Notes: generated by a model from the letters alone, not told the origin. DNA of 64,000 nucleotides from Pegea sp. RAD2-039 (GCA_034620365.1 JAQGEQ010000116.1:186001-250000); one strand, 5' to 3'. Positions 12,301 to 25,989 are shown, counted from the first letter of the stretch. Numbers and translations: made by a program.

Positions 12301-15300
12301 TTCATATCTTTAAAAAGTTTGAAGAGAAAGTAATATAAAACAAACAGAGGTTATTTTCAAACAAATTCTGGCTACAATTTTTCTAATAATAACCAATGTT
12401 ATTCTTTGAAAAAAGTTCATAAAACTACAAGCTTGGTCCTTCGAATATTTTTTGCTTACACTACAATAAAGCCACGTATGTTTAAACCACATATTAATGT
12501 TTCGCTTAAACTTTATGTATAGCAAACATTAAAGAGCTGTAAGCTTGAAAATAGACAGTTGTGGACGAATTAATAATTCAACAAACATATTTATTAGTGT
12601 TGTCAGAGTTTTAGTATCTTTTTAATAATGATTTATGTTAGAGACATTTTTACAGTTGCGTTTTTATACCGTGCAGCAAATTTTAAAAAACGATTGATAA
12701 ATACGATCGGGTTTATGTTTAAATAAAATATAAGAAATAAATATAATAATTAAAAAAGTTGAAGCCAAATGAATAAAGATATGTGAATATTGAAAACAGA
12801 AAATGATTTAAGCAATCATGTATTTTGCAAGTAAATATTTCTGAACTATATTTTAGAAACTAGTTTTTTTCAAGATTACTTATAGTAATAATATTTTTTT
12901 AAATAAAAAAGTTTTTCATTACAATTATTAACTATAAATAGTGTGGCTATGAAATATCTGAACACAAAATCTACAAAACGTATGAGTTAATAAGTACTTA
13001 AATATAAAAAACGCTTCATAAATAAACTAGACCATAAATTCAAATGATTATAAAGAAAAGAATAACAAAAAAAGTTAGTTTTAAATATGAGAAAATACTA
13101 TTTAGATACTATAGATAATTTTCTACCTGAATTTTTGTTCATACTAACATGAAAGAATTAATTAAAGAAAAATTTTACTGAAAATAACTTTTTGATTAAA
13201 ACAGTATCATCATCTTTATTAGCTTCTGTTTATATTGTGTTATACTACAAACATAATATAGTCAACACTTTAACAGGAAGTTAAATCTTTAAACATGATC
13301 TTAAAATATTATTCTTACTTTAACTTTGTAAAAAAGAGGTTTGTAAAGGGGTTCTACAAAATGAGATATTAATTAGTACAATTAATTTTATAAACTACTA
13401 AAGTTCTTTTCATTATAATATCAAAATACCATGTACTTCCTGAAACTGAATACTGGATGATAATTAAGTTTAAGTAATTGAATTTAATTGAAACGTTTAA
13501 CTTAACATGATAATGAAAAAAATATGAATTTAGAAAAGTTCTAATATAATATAATTTTAATGTGAAATCAAAACATTTCAGTTTCAAAACACAAACAACT
13601 ACAAAATAGTAATTCAAAAAATAATTTCTATAAAAATTTACTCAGAAATATCAAGTTATTTAATAAATATAATTAAAGTAGAAATTTAATTTGGCCCTTA
13701 AAGTTATAATATACATTTATAAATATGACTAAAAACTAATTCAAAATCAATTTTACTTATACAGTTTTTATACAACTGTTATGGTTACACAGTAATTTCA
13801 TGAGAATTTATCAAACTTTAAATTTAATAGTACCATGAAAAATAAATATATAACAAAAATTATGAAAAAATAAATAAAATACTATGAGCCAAAGGTTATA
13901 ATAAACAATAGTTACATTATTTTATTACTACTATTTTTAAACATAATTAAACTGATAATATTGTAGAAGCTATTTATCAAAATATATTACACTTAATTGG
14001 ATTTCTATTTTTGATTTGAAAATTAACTAATTAAAACTTTCAAATGCTTTTTTTTAATATTTATTTTTAATATTGTCAAATTTCTTAATATCATAAATAT
14101 AAAATTTTAAAGAGAAAATAAAAATTAGTTAATAAAGAAATTAAAGATTTTTAATAAAGAATTTATGCAAGCAAAAAAATGTATCTACTAATAAATAATA
14201 GCATAATCTATGTTAAAAAGTTATCAAAAATAATTAATAAACAAAAAATAAACTATATAACTAAACTAAATCCTATCATTCTAATAGCTTATGTGGTTGG
14301 AACTACTAAAAATAATTATATAGCTATTCTATTCATAAAAAATACAAGAGGTCAAAAAGCATTAAATTTTCCAGAATAACAAATAATAAACGTTATTATA
14401 AATATTATTCCTTATTAATATATTCAAATTTAATAAAATTCAAATAAATTTTACATGATGATTTAAAAAAAAAATAAAATTAAATAAGAAACTTATATCA
14501 TATATAGACACAATTTGCTCACAACATATATAGCCAAGTAACATTAAAAAACAAGTTATTTTGGTAAAATCAAAACAAAAAGCAAATTCTTAACGTTTAA
14601 ATAAAAACAAGATTTGTTTTACTATAATGAAAGTATTGTATAAAGATAAAGTTACTATAAGAAAGCTATCAAAAAAGATAAGATAGTAATTGTGATAAAT
14701 AATAAATTCTCCAAGAAGTTTATTAAACTTTGAAAATTTAACATGTTTATAAATAGATAAGAATTATTTTGATTAAAAATAAATCAAACACTATTTATCA
14801 AACATATATAAAATAATGCTGAATTAAGACAAATAAATTTGATAAATTTATGTTTTTATCAATATTGACAAAAATGATTGCATACTTATATTTCATATCA
14901 TCAGTAATAAATAATCAACTAGTTTTTTGCTTATTACAAAACTAATAATAATTTGAACTTAATAAACATGAATATAAAATTTGCTTTTAACTAAACTCAA
15001 ATAACAGCTGAATGTTAATTATATGCTAAAACCTATAAACAATGGTTGGCACTGATGAGACATTATAACAAATTAGCAAAAGGAAAGTTATACAATCTCA
15101 GCCTACTAACTACATACATACCTAATACTAAATTTGTTAAAAAGATTTAGCCCAAATTAAATGAACCTGATACCTTACTCAAATTGATTACATAATTTGA
15201 AAAAAGTTTAAAAATAAGTTGAAAAAGATAAAATAAGAACTAAACAATTTACTAATATATAATGTTAACTTTTTGAATACTTATTAAAACATTAAACAGT

Positions 15301-15848
15301 AATGATTATTTATTTAAAATTGATATTACTAATAGATATATAAGCACTTGGGGTTTTCAGCTTAATTTTCTAATAATAATAAACTTTTTTGGAAATATAA
15401 CCTTTATTAAATATAGAAATAATTTTTATATAATATTTAAATGAATAAAGTCAAAAATTTAATCAGAATCACTTAGAAATAATGGATTAAAACGCTAGTT
15501 AAAATTATTTTGTAGAATATATTTTAAAGAAGTTAAAACTAAATCTTCTTACATTTTCAACACTAAAAAAAAAATCGTTAAAAAAATATTTAATGTTAAG
15601 TATTTGCTTGGAAAAAAAATAAGTTTTGCAGTGTTACTACATTACAAGTACATATAAAAACATACTTAATTTTAGATTGCATCATACATAGTATTATATG
15701 ATTATGCAACTAAAAATAATTGAATGTCAATTAAGAATAATTAAAAATGAGTAATTACTATTTGGTGTAAAATTTAAATGAAAGAAGAGCTTACTACTTA
15801 AAAGAAAAAATATGGATGTTAAAATGCTAGTGATAAAATGTCACTTAC

Positions 15849-15930
15849 CTTGAAAGCGACAGAAGCTACGCTTCAATTGAATAATTATTGTTCAACAACA
15901 AACAACGCTGAAGGCAAAGGCTAGCTTTCT
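15849..15930 (-). other. possible upstream noncoding exon of Capicua
   Basis: On the minus strand a locally GC-richer stretch ends at a strong 5' splice site (CAAG|GTAAGTGA, boundary at 15849). A possible acceptor (TTCCTAG at about 9430-9436) lies just before the exon that holds the Capicua start codon. Joining them would need a 6.4-kb intron, far longer than other introns of that gene, so this is a guess from splice-site quality alone. The upper boundary is not defined. Confidence 0.18.
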
Positions 15931-17063
15931 TTCAGTAAAAAAGTGTTGCCAATCATAAATTGGAACTCCATTTTCTTATTAATGCACTAGATGTTAGGTA
16001 AAAGTCTAGCCATAAAAATTTATCTTTCTCTAATGGTGAAGTAAAAATTACTAAATAAACATTTGGTTACATGAAAAAATTTCTACAAATTATGAAGATT
16101 TTTGTTATATTTTTCTATCAAAAACTATGTTGTAAAATACATAATGATTTTGAATAACATGTCCTAGCAAAGCTTGTATTTTAAGATTAAAACTTATTGA
16201 TGAAAATTTAATTTTTTTACAATAATTTTCAATTATTTGTTTATAATTTAATTGATAACCTTTAACTTCATCAACTTTTATTTATTTATTTACTATTAAA
16301 CTGATAGTTTTAGTGATACTATGAGCAATTTCAAAACAAGTTTTGTTTATTTATTGAAATATTACAAAACTTGGTTGTTATCAGTAAAACTTATCATTTC
16401 AACAATAAACAAATAAATGAATATTGATCAAATGATATATAGAAAGAAAACTTTAAATAGTTCTTTATTATTTTATATTACAATTAGCAAAGTTAATATA
16501 AAACTTTAAATAGACTTGTGAAAAATAATACTCAAATATAAAAATATCTTAAAGATGAAAAGTAATTAGTCACATATGACTTTATTTTAATACTATAGTG
16601 AACTTTGCTCTAAGCTACAATTTCCTAACTTACATCATCTTTGATATAACATGAAATTTACTTGTATATTTTTTACATTAGAAGCTATATATGTTTTAGA
16701 TAGTTTACATAATTTGCAACACACTACAAATTTTATATACAAAACTTTACAGACAAAAAAATATCTCCAAAAGTCGATATTTATGTATTATTAAAGTTAA
16801 TATTTTTATCAAAAATGTCTATAAACTTTAACATTATCCTAATAATTATGATAAATAATCTATAATTATTTGTTAAAATATTGAAGTTGTGACTTTAAAC
16901 TAAAACAAAACGGTTGTCAAACGTTTAGCAGAATAGAAATAATTCTAAAAGTTTCCTCAGCTAAACTTTTATATAGTCAGGTGTTGCGATAGAAAATTAT
17001 CTTTGTGATATGAATAGGTTTAAAATCTAAGCTGAGCCTATTTTAAGCTGAAGTAATATGGGA

Positions 17064-17134
17064 TAATAATAATGGCCTGCTTCGGCCGGTCATGCTAGGT
17101 GTACAGACCATAATTGTGTAGGCCGTTAATATTG
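17064..17134. other. GC-rich structured hairpin in AT desert
   Basis: Arms 17070-17080 (TAATGGCCTGC) and 17118-17128 (GTAGGCCGTTA) pair over 11 positions, two of them G-U if transcribed. The stem extends outward about five more pairs after one mismatch. An inner GGTC/GACC stem (17088-17091 with 17106-17109) sits in the loop. The surrounding sequence is over 75% AT by eye. It could be a small RNA gene, a MITE remnant or a cruciform; no family recognised. Confidence 0.4.
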
Positions 17135-18605
17135 GATAATTAAATATAAAACAAATTCTAGGTTTCATTATAACTATAAAAGCGGCTAAACATTTTACCG
17201 TTAATGGATGATATTTTGATTATTTGGATGACTAATTTAAACTTAACTTTACTCGTATTTGTAAACCTTTAATATTTTATTTATTTTAGAGCTGTTAACA
17301 AGCATTATTTACTTTCAATAAATCTTCTATCCAAGCTTTTTTAACTTATAATATTTTTTTTCAAAAAATTATTACCAAAGGCTTTTGAAAATATTGTCAT
17401 TGCATACCTAGTAAGAGTAAGTTTTAATCAAATTCTACCCAGTCAACGATATTAATTTATCATATATTATTAATATCATTAAATTTATTTATTAATAATT
17501 TCATAAAGTATTCCAGTCTTTTTTCTAAGCATAACAATTAGTTTGATTAATTACAACTTTACTGAATAATAATTTTAACTAAATTTTGTAACCTTTTATA
17601 TGTTCATTGTTTGTTAGATAACATTAAGATAAGCTTCTTGTAGGAAAAATTACCATCTATTTGAAATAACTATCAATAAAAACTTTTTTAGTATATCAAA
17701 TTAGTTAAAGTTGATGTTTAACGAGCACAATCAATTTCCTTTGATTTTATTTTTATTGTTTTGTAAACTTTATAGATTGTACTTTTTGGTAAATGTATAC
17801 AGAGATTGGTAATGGTAAATAAATTAATAATAAACGGATTGGTTTTCGACTCCAATAATTAAGTTTCTTTTAAGTATTTTCAAATTTATTTTTTTGTTGA
17901 GTCATTACTCTCTTTCGAATCCTCAAAACTTTCTTTTTTAGTTCCTTCCTTTCTTAACTGAGGTTGTAAAATGAAAAATTTAATTGAAACTAAGTCATCA
18001 ACTAGTTTAACAATCATACTACTGCCGATAACTACCACAAAAATAGTAAATAAATAGTAGTAAGTTAAGATTAGTGATAAGAGTTTTTTTTATTATCATA
18101 TTAGATTATACTTCGTCAATACAATGATTTAAAATAGATATAAATTATTTGCTTAAAATAGAATTTTTTAATAATTAAATAAAGTTATTGAAATAGCTAA
18201 TTGATTATTAATTGGTAACTGTTTTGGGAAAGGGAAAAGTAAAAACAAACGGTATCAGCATCATAAATTAAATTTCTTCTAGTTTTTTTCTTTGAAAACC
18301 TATCTTTAGTAATAATTAATAGCAGATAATTTTAAGTCATTGGACTGTTTGGTACTTTAAGAGCTGAGCTTCACGTAAGCAGTTCTATTTTTAGATCCTC
18401 GTTTAATATTAAGCAGCTGTGAAAATTCTTCTATTCTTAGTCTAGACAACTCACAAGCTTCAGCAAAATCAAGTTTCGATTATTTCAATGTCAACTAAGT
18501 TCTTATAAAAGCATCAAGAACTTCACGGCAAAAAAAACGAGTTGACATGTAAGTATACACAACAAAACTTAACCGATAAGATCATTTTAACAAGTTAGAT
18601 TTTTT

Positions 18606-19136
18606 TTACAACTCTGTTATTTTCAAGCTTTGTGGTTCTCTTGGTTCAACTTGAATTTCAATTATTCGTTCAATATTGTTTTTGATGGTAGGTTTTGGTC
18701 GAGATATCACTAGCTCGTTGTTTTTATTCATCAGTGATTGTAGGCCACCAACATCCATGTTATCCGGTACATCCATCGAACGATAGAATTTCCTGCTGCA
18801 ACGGAAACTTTTGCCGTCTTTTTCGCCACTATCTTCAGTATTTCCTCTGATTTCAAGTCTTTTATCGGGCAATAATTTCACTTGTATCTCTTCAGGCTGG
18901 CAAAGGTCGTCAAATGACGTGGTAGGAAAAGTTTTCCTGCCAAAGGGCCAATCCATGCCAAAAAAACTGTCATCATAAAATTTTGGGGCCCAAGGTCGCC
19001 TTCTGAATCTTCTAAAAGAGCTGTAAGGTCTATACCAATCTCTACTTCGATTAAAAAACAAGTCTTCTTCAATTTGCATCCATAAAGGCTTTCTTAAGAA
19101 AAACGATCTAGGCATATAACAGTCATCAAAAAACAT
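18606..19136 (-). CDS. small heat shock protein (HSP20/alpha-crystallin family)
   Basis: Single-exon 176-residue protein, the usual size for an ATP-independent holdase chaperone. The N-terminal 75 residues are rich in F, R and W (PLWMQIEEDLFF, FRRFRRRPWAPKF), typical of the disordered sHSP N-terminal arm. The alpha-crystallin domain runs from about residue 80 (EEIQVKLLPDKRLEIRGN) to about 150. It contains the family pattern G-K-SFRCSRKFYRSMDVPDNMD followed by SLMNKNNELVISRPK, matching the usual R-x-F-x-R...LP...L-I-x-x-P order. The tail ends QSLKITEL, resembling the I-x-I/V anchor. The domain is divergent: SRKFYRSMD stands where FxRxxxLP is usual. Upstream, a TATATATA stretch near 19218 could be a core promoter; I see no clear heat-shock element. 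Confidence 0.85.
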   Translation of the reverse strand: MFFDDCYMPRSFFLRKPLWMQIEEDLFFNRSRDWYRPYSSFRRFRRRPWAPKFYDDSFFGMDWPFGRKTFPTTSFDDLCQPEEIQVKLLPDKRLEIRGNTEDSGEKDGKSFRCSRKFYRSMDVPDNMDVGGLQSLMNKNNELVISRPKPTIKNNIERIIEIQVEPREPQSLKITEL

Positions 19137-19758
19137 TTTCCTTTTATGGCTTCTAGCCCTTTAGACTTCTACACTGCTTCAGACTTTTCATGTAATTTAA
19201 AGTATACACACTAAGTAGTATATATAGAAGATATCCTGCAGTTGCTTCCAGTGTAATAGGTTTGATTTGAGATATGACATAAGTTAAGTTAGTCAAGCAC
19301 TCTTTATAGATACTATATATCGATTGTTATTGACATTTCACTGTTATACTAAGAGCTTATGAAATGCTAGTATTTTCTCTTTACTCTCAGAGTTATAGAT
19401 TGTTGTAAAAGCTATAATCAATCACAATAACAAGTAAAAGCAACTATTATTTAATTCTAAAAAGCTGGATTTGATTTGAAACTGTTTTCAGTACTGCTGG
19501 TTTGATACTGTTTTCGATTAATAAGTTCTTAATAAATTCGATGACCATATCATTAAAAACAAAATTAAATACTTAAGATAAACTAAATAATACTTCTAAA
19601 GTTTTGAAAGCTGTATAATCTTTGAATAAAAATATTCAATTCTAGAAATAATACTTTAACTAGTTCTAACTTTTACAAGAGAATAATTGTAACTTAAACC
19701 AAAGTAAGTTATAAGATTATAAACGTTTTGTTCTTAAAAGTTATCAGTATATACTGCC
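19137..19758. other. intergenic, promoter side of the sHSP gene
   Basis: AT-rich. It contains a TATA-like TATATATA about 80 bases before the sHSP start codon and nothing else I can support. Confidence 0.4.
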
Positions 19759-21688
19759 TCACACCTTGATTGCGTCTATTAGTTCTTGCTTCGTTTGGTC
19801 ATCTTTCATATGATTATGCATGGGTATCTCGATACCAGCTTTCCTACATACATCTTCTAGTTGAGATACATGCTTTTCTGTCAATCGCAAGTAACGAGTG
19901 TTGAGAATTGTAAAAGCATCTTCAGCGGTAAAACGTTTTGGCCTGAATATTTATAACTTAGATTATTTAATAATTAAGATATTGAAAGCCACTTGTTAAC
20001 TTTCAAATTTTTACTAGTGTTTTATTTACTCTGTATCTAATGTTGTTCATCTTTTTCGACCTCTTAATTTCTGTTCCTTGGTATTATTTGAAACTAGGTT
20101 CCTACAACATTTAATAGACAAATTTTCATTACCAATAGTTTTTTCAAACTGATTAAATTGTTAAGAGTTAGTAACCCTCATTAAAAATGAAAGATTTGAT
20201 AAAAAAAGACCTGTCCGTCAGAATTTCGACTACTACCGGCTTCTACACTGGATCCCAGCTGAGCTACAGACTCTATATTGCTGATAAATATGACAGTGTA
20301 AGTCTGATTAATATCATTTTTTTTATTCACTTGTTTTTACTTTTATTCTTTTCAACTTTTATATTAAATTTTTTATCAATTGGTTTACCTGGAGCCGTGA
20401 TTAAATGTAAACCTTGTCGATCCTTTGAAAGAAAATACAAATTTGTTTTTGAGTTTTTAAATCATGAAATAATTGATAGCGTTTGTATGTAATAACAATA
20501 TTATTAAAAAAATCAATTTAAATTTATCAAAGTTTTATCAAAGCAAATAAAACCCAAATAGTTTACAAATTTTACTTTTTGGTTTATAAACATCTGCGTC
20601 TTCTGACACAGAGTTATTAGTTACAGAAGAACTCGATGCTCTCTCAATTTCATTCTAAGAAAATAAATTTAATTTTAGTTCTACCTCAATGCCATATTTT
20701 TAAAACTAATTTAGTCAAACTTTAGAAATACCAATATCGGCTGAAATTGAAAGGCATATTTGTATAAAACTTTTATATTAATTTAGATTATAAAGATAAG
20801 ATTTAATGAAGTAAAGTTATTGAAGTAATAAATACCTCTGCTTGCTCACTACTTTGTACTTGTTTTTTTATTAAACTTTCTTTCCTGGTCATACTTGATC
20901 CTGAAGACGATTGTTTTTTACCTGCTTTATATCATCAAAAACTACTTTAAAAGATGAAATGTTTGAACATCAATAATAAACTTACTAAAAGAATGATATG
21001 AATTTAGAAATTGTGATTGTCGAATTTTCGTTACTTGTTTTTGCTCTGCAGTACTTTCATCAAATTTTCCTAATTTCTCAGAAGCCTATAATTACAAAAG
21101 ATGTTTATGGTGATTAGGATGTAGTAAGAACCAATAAACTCTATCAACAAAATTTAATTTGATTTACAAACTTTAGAAAGTCGTTTTAAATCCTTTTTTA
21201 TTTGCAGCTTTTCTTTCATCCACTCAGCCTCTCTAACCTTGTGTTGTTGTTGCATTCCTTTGTAAACCTATAAATATAAATCAATGATTGAAAAGACAAC
21301 TTTGATGAAGTAAACAACTTTGTATGTGTTTTATTTAGACTTAGTTGATTGATTATTTTTGTTTTAATTCTAAATTCTTTAAACTATTTTTTATCAAATT
21401 AGACCAATATAAGTTTTGGTAAAAAAACAAATACTTTTGATTTAAAAAAATCCAATTTTAGATAAACGAATTTTGAAAACTAATTGCTATTATATTAATT
21501 TTATTGTTTAGATGATTAAGTTTCTAATCATATTATCAAACAAACTTGTATACCTGATCAAGTTGTTTTTCAGCACGTTGGTTTTGAATTTGTATCTGAT
21601 ATAGCGTTGCCATGTTTTTGTGCTCTGGATTAAGAGTCTTACAAGATTTTGCTTGTCTTTTAGAATAGTCATAACGCAAGTTTGGCAT
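19759..21688 (-). CDS. C16orf78-like coiled-coil protein
   Basis: Multi-exon minus-strand gene. Start at 21688 (MPNLRYDYSKRQAKS, exon 21554-21688), then 21172-21267 (basic/coiled coil, KEKLQIKKDLKRLSK), 20986-21085, about 20837-20929, about 20573-20655, and a last exon of about 19759-19945. Phases agree through exon 4. The join between the exon at 20.6 kb and the last exon is not in phase as I read it, so a short exon may be missing. The last exon encodes RFTAEDAFTILNTRYLRLT, then VSQLEDVCRKAGIEIPMHNH. From memory this matches the C-terminal block of vertebrate C16orf78 (pattern RYLRL...CKDAG...HPHM). The function of that family is unknown to me; the rest is charged coiled coil with a Ser-rich linker. 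Confidence 0.6.
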
Positions 21689-24600
21689 CTTGAGATTTTC
21701 AAAACAAAAATAAAAACATAATCAACATTTAAAATAAAAAAAAAGGATTTTCATATTCAATTACGGAATTATTTTTTGAGTTTTATCGCTTGAATAGATT
21801 TTATAAGATTTTTATCGGAAAGAATTAGATTATGTTTTTTGTTTATAGTGACATCATAATCAGAATATTCAATATCATTTTTGGATAAGTTTCTTTAAAG
21901 AGTTTTCTAAATAGTTACATAGCTGTATATCTAAAAGTTCAATATATTAGTGTTCGCTATAAAGGGCTTCCTATGAGGACTTGCTTTTATTGGATTGTGA
22001 TATTTCATTATTTTTTTATAATTATATCGTTCTGCTGCTACAAGAGCTGTCTAATTTTACAGCCATGTTTTGAATAAATATTTAGAATATTTCTAATATT
22101 ATTTTTGCAATTGATATGAACTCCATATGAACATTAAACGATAAAAATTAATAACAACTACAATATAAGTCGAATACTACCAAAAACCAATTGTGTTCTC
22201 AGACCTATTGTACCAACTTAGTTTAAAATAGACTTATATGCTAATTATTGGTTGAAATAAAAGTTTTCAAATAAAATGTTTAAAATATTATTGTAGTAAC
22301 TCATTGAAGTGAAATTAAACTTGGTAATTCTTTCTTTAAATTCAAATTTCTTTTTATATTGAAATGTAAGTTATAGAAGTTATAAAAACGATTTTAAAAA
22401 ACATTTGTTTAGCTGTTGGTGATTTGTATAAGATAAATTATATGAAGTTGTTATAAGCTGAGTCTTTATATTAAAAAACATAATATCAGAAACAATTTGA
22501 ATAAAATATTTGGCCAAAATAATGCTAAGTTGTTTTACTTAATTAGATTTAGCAAATTTCTGAAACCTAAAACTTTTTTTCAAGATTTTTTATGTAAAAA
22601 GTTATCATTATGAAAGCAAGTCTAGTAAAAAAACTTTGTAGTTTTTTCATTACCCCTAGGTAATCAAAAGTTTTAAAGTAAATCTGCCCCATTAAATACC
22701 TCTAAACGAATGTAATTAATTAAAAAACTTATCGTCGTAACACAATATCTAACAGCAATAATTTTATTATATGGTAAACACCTGCATTCAAAGAATAAAA
22801 CATACTGGCAAGTTCTTGCTTTAATTCTGTGTTACTTGTTTTTAGAATTGATAACAGATTCCTTCACAGAATCAAAATGGCAATAACTCGAAAAAAATTG
22901 AAACTAACTATAAAAATAGGAATTAAATGATAAGTAAACGTAGCTGATTTCAATTGTATACAGCTTTCATTTGTAACTGATCTAATATTATTAACTTAAA
23001 AATTTTAATTAGCATAAGATATTCATAATATTTATAGATTTTATGATAAAAATGAATGATCAGCTAAAGTTAAAATATCTTATTTAAATTTTTGAATATA
23101 TTAGTATTTAGCATAAAAGAAATTTGAAAAAATATTATATAATTAATTACCCATGGTTTATTAATTACTTTACTTAATTTAACTGCATGTATCAAAAGAT
23201 AAGATAATAATATTTTCATTTGCTGAAAACAAAACTTTCAATTTATTATACCTAAAAAACTATACTTACATTATAATATTTTCTCTCTGCACTATGTTCG
23301 AACCTTAAACCACTGGTGATAAAATATGTTGAAGTAATAATACTCATTTTATGATTTTAAACCTTTGAATATAACTATAAACTTCTAAGAAGCTCTATAG
23401 AATAAAACTTATAGTGATTTAAATTATTTTGGCATTTACAAATTAAACCTGTTCTTAATGCATTCATACTGATGGTACATCCTGCTAGTAATTGTTGAAA
23501 CATATAAGCTAGGATAGGAAAAAGTTTACTTTTTACTAGTTAGCATGCCACTTTATGAATTCAAATCTAGTCATTACATTTTAAAGTTTATAATTTTTCA
23601 CAAACTTTGCAAAAGAATTAATCTAAAATCGTTTTGTATTCATGTTATCCATTTCAGTATAAAATTAAACAAGATTCTTTAATCCTAAAAACTTATTTCT
23701 TTAGTCAGAAGTTATACATTTATTATATTAAATCACTATTGTATTTATTTCAACGCTTTAAGATGTACACAAACTATATAAGGTAGGTGCTTTGCTGTAA
23801 AGATAACATGACATTGATTATAATATTGTCGATCATAAAATGCAAGATTTTCAATTTCAATTAGCGAATGAATAATAAATATCATTTTAACAATTATTTA
23901 GATTTTGTTTAAAAAGTTTTTATTGAAATTTGTGTTTCTCGGCTTGTAAAGTTGATTTTATTTTTTTTTATATCATATTTGGGGATTTTAGAAATAATTT
24001 ATTTCAGAGTAGCTCAGGACAAATTTCATTTATAGTTGAGTTATTCTTATTCAAATATTATCTTGTTTCATTGAATTATTGTAGAGAATATTTTTCATTT
24101 TTTGAGATATTTACTGATTAGTTTTTTCTAATAAAAATTTATTTAATTATTTATATTAATATAATTTGTTACAATATAAAACAACAAAGCTTATAGAAAG
24201 TTTTTACTAAATTTGGTTTGAAATTTTTATAACATCTTATTTCTTAAAATAAATTATATTTTTTATAATTTTTGAAAAATAGAATAATATTTTTTATTTT
24301 GTACGATTAGTAATGTATAGTTTAAAATTTGAATTAATAAATATAAGCTAGAGAAAATGTGTTTGCTTTAATAATTTATAAAAACATTTTATTTTGTATA
24401 ATTATATTTTTACAATTTGTGAAAATTACAATAGCATTTTATTTTTTATTGCAAATTATTTGTAATTAATAAAAAATAAATTTTTTTCAGGAGCTTTAAC
24501 TATGAATAAATTATTAATTCAGTTTTTATCATTATAAAATAGTTTAATATATTTCTCATAATCTTTAAAATTACTTTCTAACATTTTTATAAGTTTAGAG

Positions 24601-24858
24601 TTTTTTTTTTATTATATAAAATTATTTTCTTTATTTTTATAACTTATATAATTATACCAAAATTATATAAATTTATTATAGAATATTTTTTTGTATCTGT
24701 TTGATATTTTAATGTCATTTCTAATTTATGGTGATAATTTTTAAACTGGTTTTTATATTAATTGAAAATTATTTGGATCTGTTTGATGTATTGATAATTT
24801 GAACATTTTAAAACTATTAATAATTTTCTTGTAAACTTTTAGAGATATTTAGTTTTTT
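21689..24858. other. intergenic, divergent promoter region
   Basis: Lies between the divergent C16orf78-like and PRCC genes. Increasingly AT-rich toward 24.1-24.8 kb. No supported gene, RNA or repeat seen; the open frame at 23930-24121 is low complexity F/Y/I. Confidence 0.5.
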
Positions 24859-24863
24859 AGAAA
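24840..24863 (+). promoter_or_regulatory. candidate trans-splice acceptor before PRCC start
   Basis: A pyrimidine-rich AGTTTTTTAG ends 3 bases before the PRCC ATG (AG at 24859-24860, ATG at 24864). No coding exon is visible upstream, so the acceptor would leave almost no 5' UTR. That is the layout expected for spliced-leader addition. An ordinary acceptor from a distant 5' exon is equally possible. Confidence 0.4.
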
Positions 24864-25841
24864 ATGTCTTTATCAGCTTTAGCAGCTTATGGTAGCTCAA
24901 GTGAAGATGATGAAACTTCATCAAATAATCATCAACCAATTGTAAAAACAAAAGTAAAAATTATGGCACCAAAACTTGTTTCACATAAATCTGATGATGA
25001 AGAACCACCAGTAAAAAAAGCTAATATATCAGTTAAACCATCAGATGGTTTATCAAGTGGTTTGTTTGCAAAATTACCAGCTCCAAGTAAATCATTTTCT
25101 AGTAAAAACAGCTCTAAACAAGGATTTATTCCTCATGTGCTCACAAAGAAACCTGCAAAAAAGAATTTAAAAGCTAATAGCAAAACTATATCAAGTGTTT
25201 CTAAAGATGATCTTACTGATGAAGATGCTCCATTTTTTCCACTTGTTAAAAAAGATGTAGAAGAAGAAGCTGAAAAGAAATTTGGTGGTGAAAGCACTTT
25301 TAATCAAAATCTTATCACTCATTCACAAACTTCTAATTCTGTATCAAAAGTAGCTGTTACTGCTCCATTATATTCTGTTCCTCTGAATCCACCCAAAATA
25401 AATGATGATATTCCTGTCTATTATAGAACAAATAATGATTATAATTTAGTAAATCAACCAGAAATACATCAAAGTTTTTCTGCTAATACTTCAAATGTTC
25501 AAGGAGCTGAGAAGAAAGTTCATGAAAACTCATCTGATTGGATTGATACTAAAAAGATAACTGGTTTTCCCGAAAGAAAGAAAGTTAAAGATAAGATTGA
25601 ATTCATTGATTTTAATGCAAATGATGCCTTAGAAGGTTACCAAGAGATTTTGTTAAAGTCTTTGACTGAAGAAAAAGATAGAGTGCCGGATAGTAAAAAG
25701 AAATTTACTGCGAGACAAAAACAAAATGGTCAACTCAGCTATTTGATTCATCAAGCACAGGCAAATGAAATTAGATTAAGAAATGCTTGGGCTGAAGGAA
25801 AACAAAAACGTGACGCCGCTAGAAGAAGATATGGATTTTAA
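24864..25841 (+). CDS. PRCC: PRCC homologue, splicing-associated proline-rich protein
   Basis: Uninterrupted 325-residue frame. It begins MSLSALAAYGSSSEDDE, like vertebrate PRCC (MSLVAYASSDESE), then a Ser/Lys-rich region with GLFAKLPAPSKS (compare GLFASLPAPK) and KQGFIPHVLTKKP (compare the LLPHAFSRKP block). The conserved C-terminal domain contains KIEFIDFNANDALEGYQE, KSLTEEKD, a basic KFTARQKQNGQLSYLIHQAQ stretch and the terminal RRRYGF. PRCC is nuclear, spliceosome-associated and the partner in the PRCC-TFE3 renal carcinoma fusion. The protein is shorter than the human one (about 490 residues) because the proline-rich stretches are reduced. No intron. ENDOV follows on the same strand 198 bases downstream. 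Confidence 0.93.
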   Translation: MSLSALAAYGSSSEDDETSSNNHQPIVKTKVKIMAPKLVSHKSDDEEPPVKKANISVKPSDGLSSGLFAKLPAPSKSFSSKNSSKQGFIPHVLTKKPAKKNLKANSKTISSVSKDDLTDEDAPFFPLVKKDVEEEAEKKFGGESTFNQNLITHSQTSNSVSKVAVTAPLYSVPLNPPKINDDIPVYYRTNNDYNLVNQPEIHQSFSANTSNVQGAEKKVHENSSDWIDTKKITGFPERKKVKDKIEFIDFNANDALEGYQEILLKSLTEEKDRVPDSKKKFTARQKQNGQLSYLIHQAQANEIRLRNAWAEGKQKRDAARRRYGF

Positions 25842-25989
25842 TGATGAACTAAATGACATTTATTTTTACAATATTCAACTTATAGTTCTTATTGTGTCAA
25901 AAATAATTCCTTTTTATGATAAGTTTTTGAGTTTGAATGTTTGGTAAACTTTGTTTTGATAATAATTTTAATCAGTTTTTATTTTGTAT

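Larger units (their letters stand above)
9397..18605. other. AT-rich intergenic desert with scattered islets
   Basis: I found no convincing coding sequence in this 9 kb. Short open frames (for example 12310-12525, 13369-13617, 14179-14379) have amino-acid content expected of AT-rich noise. Things that stand out are a 10-bp inverted repeat (9846-9889), a GC-richer islet with an alternating purine-pyrimidine tract (11330-11510), a possible noncoding exon near 15850, and a GC-rich hairpin (17064-17134). Regulatory DNA for Capicua may lie in the first 2 kb. Confidence 0.6.

Noticed and set aside
20187..20492. 101-codon plus-strand open frame.
   Set aside because: Runs antisense within the C16orf78-like gene and is mostly F/L/I low complexity.
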